From an uncultured Oscillibacter sp. (GTDB taxonomy: Bacteria; Bacillota; Clostridia; Oscillospirales; Oscillospiraceae): 42,317 nucleotides of DNA. The position numbers and the translations under genes were made by a program. Below, in pieces: positions 39,452 through 42,317 of the stretch. Below the pieces are notes generated by a model. The model was not told the origin of the DNA, did not search any database, and worked only from the letters and a program-made list of their open reading frames with translations. Each line of letters begins with the position of its first letter. The first letter of the stretch is position 1. The DNA is taken from the NCBI GenBank assembly GCA_946183175.1, contig CAMHBH010000002.1, forward strand, positions 1 to 42,317, written 5' to 3'.

Positions 39452-40300
39452 ATGATTATCGACATCCACACGCATACTTTCCCCGGCAAAATTGCCGCCG
39501 CGACGGTGTACAAACTGCAAGCCGCCGCGCATATCCGCCCCTTCACCGACGGCACGGTAGACGCCCTGCGGGCGTCCATGCGGGCGGCGGGCGTCGACTA
39601 CTCCGTCAATCTGCCCGTCGCCACGTCCGCGCGGCAAGTCCGGGGAATCAACGACGCGGCGGCGCGTACCAATGACACCCGGGAGACCGGGGTGCTGTCC
39701 TTCGGGGCCATGCACCCCGACTACGGCGACTGGCGCGACGAACTCGGACGCGTCGCCGCGCTGGGGATACGGGGTATCAAGCTACATCCGCCGTACCAGG
39801 GCGCGGACTTCGACGACATCCGCTATCTGCGTATCCTCGACCGCGCCGGGGAACTCGGCCTCGCCGTACTCGTACACGCCGGGCTTGACATCGGCCTCCC
39901 GGACGAGAACCGCGTCACGCCCGCCATGATAGCCCGGGCCGTCCGGCAGACCGGGCCTGTAAAGCTGATTTGCGCGCATATGGGCGGCTGGCGGCAGTGG
40001 GACGCCGTGGAAGAACTCCTCCCCGAAACGGGCGTGTACCTCGACACCTCGTTTTCGCTCGGGCGGATTACGCCCAACGGCGACGGCTACCCGTGGACAG
40101 AAGCGGAACTTCCGTTGATGGACGCCGCGCAATTCGTGCGGATTGTGCGGAAATTCGGCGCGGAGCGTATCCTGTTCGGGACGGATTCGCCGTGGGGCGG
40201 ACAGGCGGAGGCACTACGCCTCTTTCGGGAACTCCCGCTCACGGACGCCGAACAGTCGGCGATTCTCGGCGGCAACGCCGCGCGGCTTCTGGGATTGTAA
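39452..40300 (+). CDS. Amidohydrolase-family (PF04909-type) metal-dependent hydrolase
   Basis: A 282-aa TIM-barrel hydrolase. Metal ligands appear as the N-terminal HTH motif (His6, His8 in IDIHTHTFPG), KLHPPYQG, ICAHMGG with the conserved histidine, and GTDSPWGG with the catalytic aspartate. It belongs to the amidohydrolase-2 group that includes decarboxylases and lactonases; the substrate is not deducible. The ATG overlaps the ancestral symporter stop in ATGA (39452-39455), so it was the second gene of a transporter-hydrolase operon. The premature symporter stop now uncouples translation. A bidirectional terminator follows. Confidence 0.88.
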   Translation: MIIDIHTHTFPGKIAAATVYKLQAAAHIRPFTDGTVDALRASMRAAGVDYSVNLPVATSARQVRGINDAAARTNDTRETGVLSFGAMHPDYGDWRDELGRVAALGIRGIKLHPPYQGADFDDIRYLRILDRAGELGLAVLVHAGLDIGLPDENRVTPAMIARAVRQTGPVKLICAHMGGWRQWDAVEELLPETGVYLDTSFSLGRITPNGDGYPWTEAELPLMDAAQFVRIVRKFGAERILFGTDSPWGGQAEALRLFRELPLTDAEQSAILGGNAARLLGL

Positions 40301-40303
40301 AAA

Positions 40304-40338
40304 CGCGGACAGAGGAAACGTTTCCTCTGTCCGTTTTT
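40304..40338. terminator. Bidirectional intrinsic terminator
   Basis: CGGACAGAGGAAA (40306-40318) pairs with TTTCCTCTGTCCG (40321-40333), followed by TTTTT (40334-40338). On the other strand TTTTT also follows (the AAAAA at 40299-40303). It ends the amidohydrolase gene and the convergent acyl-CoA synthetase gene. Confidence 0.9.
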
Positions 40339-40340
40339 CG

Positions 40341-41975
40341 TCAACCCTTGTTCTGGCTTTCGACAAGGCGCGTTGCCCCGTAGATTTCGCGCAGTTTCGG
40401 CTTCTCGATTTTGCCCGTAGGGTTGCGCGGCACGTCGGCGAAAATAATCTTGCGCGGGCGCTTGTAGCGCGGCAAGTCCATACAGAACTTTTGAATTTCC
40501 TCTTCCGTACACGTTTCTCCCTCGCGGACTTGGATAATCGCGGCGGCGATTTCGCCCAGTCGCGGGTCGGGCAGTCCGATAACCGCCACGTCGTGAATTT
40601 TCGGGTGGGTGTGCAAGAAGTCCTCAATCTGTACCGGGTACAGGTTCTCGCCGCCGGAAATAATCACGTCCTTCTTGCGGTCCACCAGAAAATAGAATCC
40701 GTCGGGGTCCTGCTTGGCCATGTCGCCCGTATGGAGCCAGCCGTCTTTCAGGACTTCCGCCGTGGCCTTGGGGTCGTGGTAGTAACAGCGCATGACGCCC
40801 GGGCCCTTTACGCACAGTTCGCCCACGTCGCCCTGCGGTACGGTTTTCCCCTGCTCGTCGACAATCTTGCACTTCCAGCCGAACCCCGGCACGCCAATCG
40901 CGCCGACTTTGCGGATGTTCTCCAGCCCCAAATGCACACAGCCCGGGCCGGTCGATTCCGAAAGGCCGTAGTTGGTGTCGTACTTGTGGTGCGGGAAATA
41001 CTCCATCCAGCGCTTGATGAGCGACGGCGGCACGGGCTGCGCGCCGATGTGCATGAGCCGCCACTGCGAAAGCTGATAGTCTTCCAGCCGCAAGTCGCCG
41101 CGGTCGAGGGCCGCTAACAAGTCCTGACACCACGGCACGAGCAGCCAGACGATAGTACAGCCCTCCCGCGTGACCGCTTCCAGTATCGCTTTCGGGGAGT
41201 TGCTTTTGAGAAGCACGGCTTTCCCGCCCGTGTAGAGGGAGCCGAACCAGTGCATTTTCGCGCCGGTGTGGTAGAGCGGCGGAATACACAGGAATACGTC
41301 GTCGTGTGTGGTCTCGTGGTGTACGGCCTCCATGCGCGCCGACTGCGACAGCGCCGTGTGGTCGAGAAGGATGGCTTTCGGGAATCCGGTCGTACCGGAG
41401 GAGTAGTAGATGGCGGCCTCGTCGGTGTCCTGCACGAGGATTTTCGGGGCAGCGGAGGAACAATTCGCGGTGGCGTCGTGGTAGCTCTCGGCGAACGACG
41501 GACAGCTCTGGCCGACATAGAACAGAATCCGGTTCAGGCCGATACTGTCGACGATTTCCTCGACGCGCCCGATGAACTCCGGGCCGAAAAACAGCACGTC
41601 GGCGTCGGCGAGTTTAAGGCAGTATTCGATTTCGTCGGCGGTGTAGCGGAAGTTGAGCGGGACGGCGACCGCGCCCGTCTTCAGGACGCCGAAGTAAATC
41701 GGGAGCCACTCCAGGCAGTTCATGAGCAGAATCGCGACTTTCTGTCCCTTGCGCACGCCGCGCGACAACAGCAGATTCGCGACGCGGTTGGCCTTCTCGT
41801 CGAACACGCTCCAGGTAATCTGCCGGACGTAGGGCGTGGGGGCCGTGGGCTGGATAAGCTCGTACTCTTTCCAAGTGACGCGCGGGGCCTCCTGTATGTC
41901 CGGGTTCATCTCGACCAGACAGATTTCCTCGCCGTAGAGTTTGCTGTTGCGTTCCAGCAGGTCGGTAATGGGCAT
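40341..41975 (-). CDS. Acyl-CoA synthetase (AMP-forming, class I)
   Basis: A 544-aa ANL-family ligase that activates a fatty or other carboxylic acid to its CoA thioester. Motifs: AMP-binding YYSSGTTGFPKA (near 188), YGLSESTGPG, GWLHTGDMAKQDPDGFYFLVDRKKD (adenylate ring and hinge region), and C-terminal lysine motif NPTGKIEKPKLRE. The ATG at 41975 has GGAAAGGATG about 8 nt upstream; a longer frame reaching 42071 runs across the promoter. The substrate chain length cannot be read. A soluble, monocistronic gene with its own promoter. Confidence 0.93.
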   Translation of the reverse strand: MPITDLLERNSKLYGEEICLVEMNPDIQEAPRVTWKEYELIQPTAPTPYVRQITWSVFDEKANRVANLLLSRGVRKGQKVAILLMNCLEWLPIYFGVLKTGAVAVPLNFRYTADEIEYCLKLADADVLFFGPEFIGRVEEIVDSIGLNRILFYVGQSCPSFAESYHDATANCSSAAPKILVQDTDEAAIYYSSGTTGFPKAILLDHTALSQSARMEAVHHETTHDDVFLCIPPLYHTGAKMHWFGSLYTGGKAVLLKSNSPKAILEAVTREGCTIVWLLVPWCQDLLAALDRGDLRLEDYQLSQWRLMHIGAQPVPPSLIKRWMEYFPHHKYDTNYGLSESTGPGCVHLGLENIRKVGAIGVPGFGWKCKIVDEQGKTVPQGDVGELCVKGPGVMRCYYHDPKATAEVLKDGWLHTGDMAKQDPDGFYFLVDRKKDVIISGGENLYPVQIEDFLHTHPKIHDVAVIGLPDPRLGEIAAAIIQVREGETCTEEEIQKFCMDLPRYKRPRKIIFADVPRNPTGKIEKPKLREIYGATRLVESQNKG

Positions 41976-42036
41976 AAAAGCAACATCCTTTCCGTTCTTT
42001 TGCGCTTTTATGGTTTTCGCCTCTAAAGCAACCGTA

Positions 42037-42065
42037 AGCATAGCCCATCCGGCGCGGATTGTCAA
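42037..42065 (-). promoter_or_regulatory. Promoter of the acyl-CoA synthetase gene
   Basis: Minus strand TTGACA (42065-42060), 17-bp spacer, TATGCT (42042-42037), giving a leader of about 55 nt before the ATG at 41975. Confidence 0.75.
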
Positions 42066-42130
42066 GACCAAATTCTTCCTTTTCTGTCACGGGGCGCACT
42101 TCTAACGGGCGTAAACCTTGACGAAATCTG

Positions 42131-42158
42131 TTGACATCCGACGCAATCGGAGTATAAT
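42131..42158 (+). promoter_or_regulatory. Consensus promoter of the gene at the right edge
   Basis: TTGACA (42131-42136), 16-bp spacer, TATAAT (42153-42158). Transcription would begin near 42165, leaving a leader of about 108 nt. Confidence 0.8.
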
Positions 42159-42185
42159 GTACGGAGCATGATAGGGGCATTCGTT

Positions 42186-42249
42186 TCATGACTTCACGGA
42201 GCGCGTCCGCGGGAGAGGGCGCGTGAAGTCGTGCGCTGTCATGACTTCA
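42186..42249 (+). promoter_or_regulatory. 5' leader with mutually exclusive hairpins
   Basis: TCATGACTTCA occurs twice (42186-42196 and 42239-42249). Between them lies GTGAAGTC (42223-42230), which can pair with either GACTTCA copy. A GCGC-rich inner stem favours pairing with the first; pairing with the second would place a hairpin just before the TAAGGAG site at 42258-42264. This is the layout of a leader switch, but no known riboswitch class is recognised. Confidence 0.35.
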
Positions 42250-42272
42250 TCTTTCGCTAAGGAGTGAGACGC

Positions 42273-42317
42273 ATGAAAAAAGTGTCGCGGCGCGTCATGG
42301 CCTTCCTGCCCATGATG
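42273..42317 (+). CDS. Start of a probable exported protein (3' end outside window)
   Basis: Only 15 codons are present: MKKVSRRVMAFLPMM. The Lys/Arg-rich start followed by hydrophobic residues suggests a signal peptide. TAAGGAG lies 8 nt before the ATG and a consensus promoter further upstream, so the start is credible. Product unknown. Confidence 0.6.
   Translation, partial: MKKVSRRVMAFLPMM

Overview
The window looks like chromosome from a fairly GC-rich member of the Clostridia/Firmicutes, perhaps near Oscillospirales. Pointers are a perfect CIRCE operator before groES-groEL, a Gram-positive-type LexA box on a consensus promoter before uvrA, AGGAGG Shine-Dalgarno sites with many GTG/TTG starts, a YerC/YecD-type TrpR-like protein, and an iorAB-paaK-ACT cluster of the kind found in amino-acid-fermenting anaerobes. 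The species assignment is inference; the promoters and operators are read directly.

Layout. 1-0.5 kb: C-terminal part of a CcsA-type cytochrome c biogenesis protein. 0.5-7.3 kb (minus): a two-gene operon of a 1909-aa multidomain P-loop ATPase and, overlapping it by 4 bp, a 352-aa protein ending in an RNQLAH (Rx4H) HEPN-like motif. This is the best candidate here for an undescribed system. 7.5-11.5 kb: metG, a HAD phosphatase and a THUMP-type RNA methyltransferase. 11.6-12.3 kb: a minimal nucleotidyltransferase/HEPN toxin-antitoxin-like pair. 12.4-14.5 kb: CIRCE-controlled groES-groEL. 14.5-15.1 kb: a small unknown protein plus a DUF4160 protein. 15.1-17.1 kb (minus): asd-dapA. 17.2-17.3 kb: two orphan I-E-like CRISPR repeat units inside an 11-bp inverted repeat. 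17.4-18.4 kb: queA. 18.4-19.0 kb: decayed sequence with remnants of an MBOAT acyltransferase and a small clostridial protein. 19.1-20.5 kb: a secreted lipoprotein esterase. 20.6-23.4 kb (minus): SOS-box uvrA.

23.7-29.5 kb: a tellurium-resistance-type stress cassette: PMCA-type Ca2+ ATPase, two near-identical TerD proteins, an AIM24/TIGR00266 protein and a two-domain TerA-like protein with a proline-rich linker. 29.6-31.2 kb (minus): a 534-aa protein I do not recognise. 31.4-36.0 kb: yerC-iorA-iorB, then a promoter with a palindromic operator-like site, then a phenylacetate-CoA-ligase-like gene and a tandem-ACT regulator, together an aryl-pyruvate oxidation/acyl-CoA module. 36.0-37.7 kb (minus): a NADAR-ADP-ribosylglycohydrolase fusion. 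37.8-40.3 kb: a sodium:solute symporter gene interrupted by a 54-bp insertion that forms a perfect 35-bp-arm palindrome, and an amidohydrolase overlapping the ancestral symporter stop by 4 bp. 40.3-42.0 kb (minus): an acyl-CoA synthetase. 42.1 kb to the end: a consensus promoter, a leader able to form alternative hairpins and the first 15 codons of a probable exported protein.

Many convergent gene ends are closed by strong GC-rich hairpins; only some carry a U-tract. I saw no tRNA, rRNA, transposase, integrase or cas gene.
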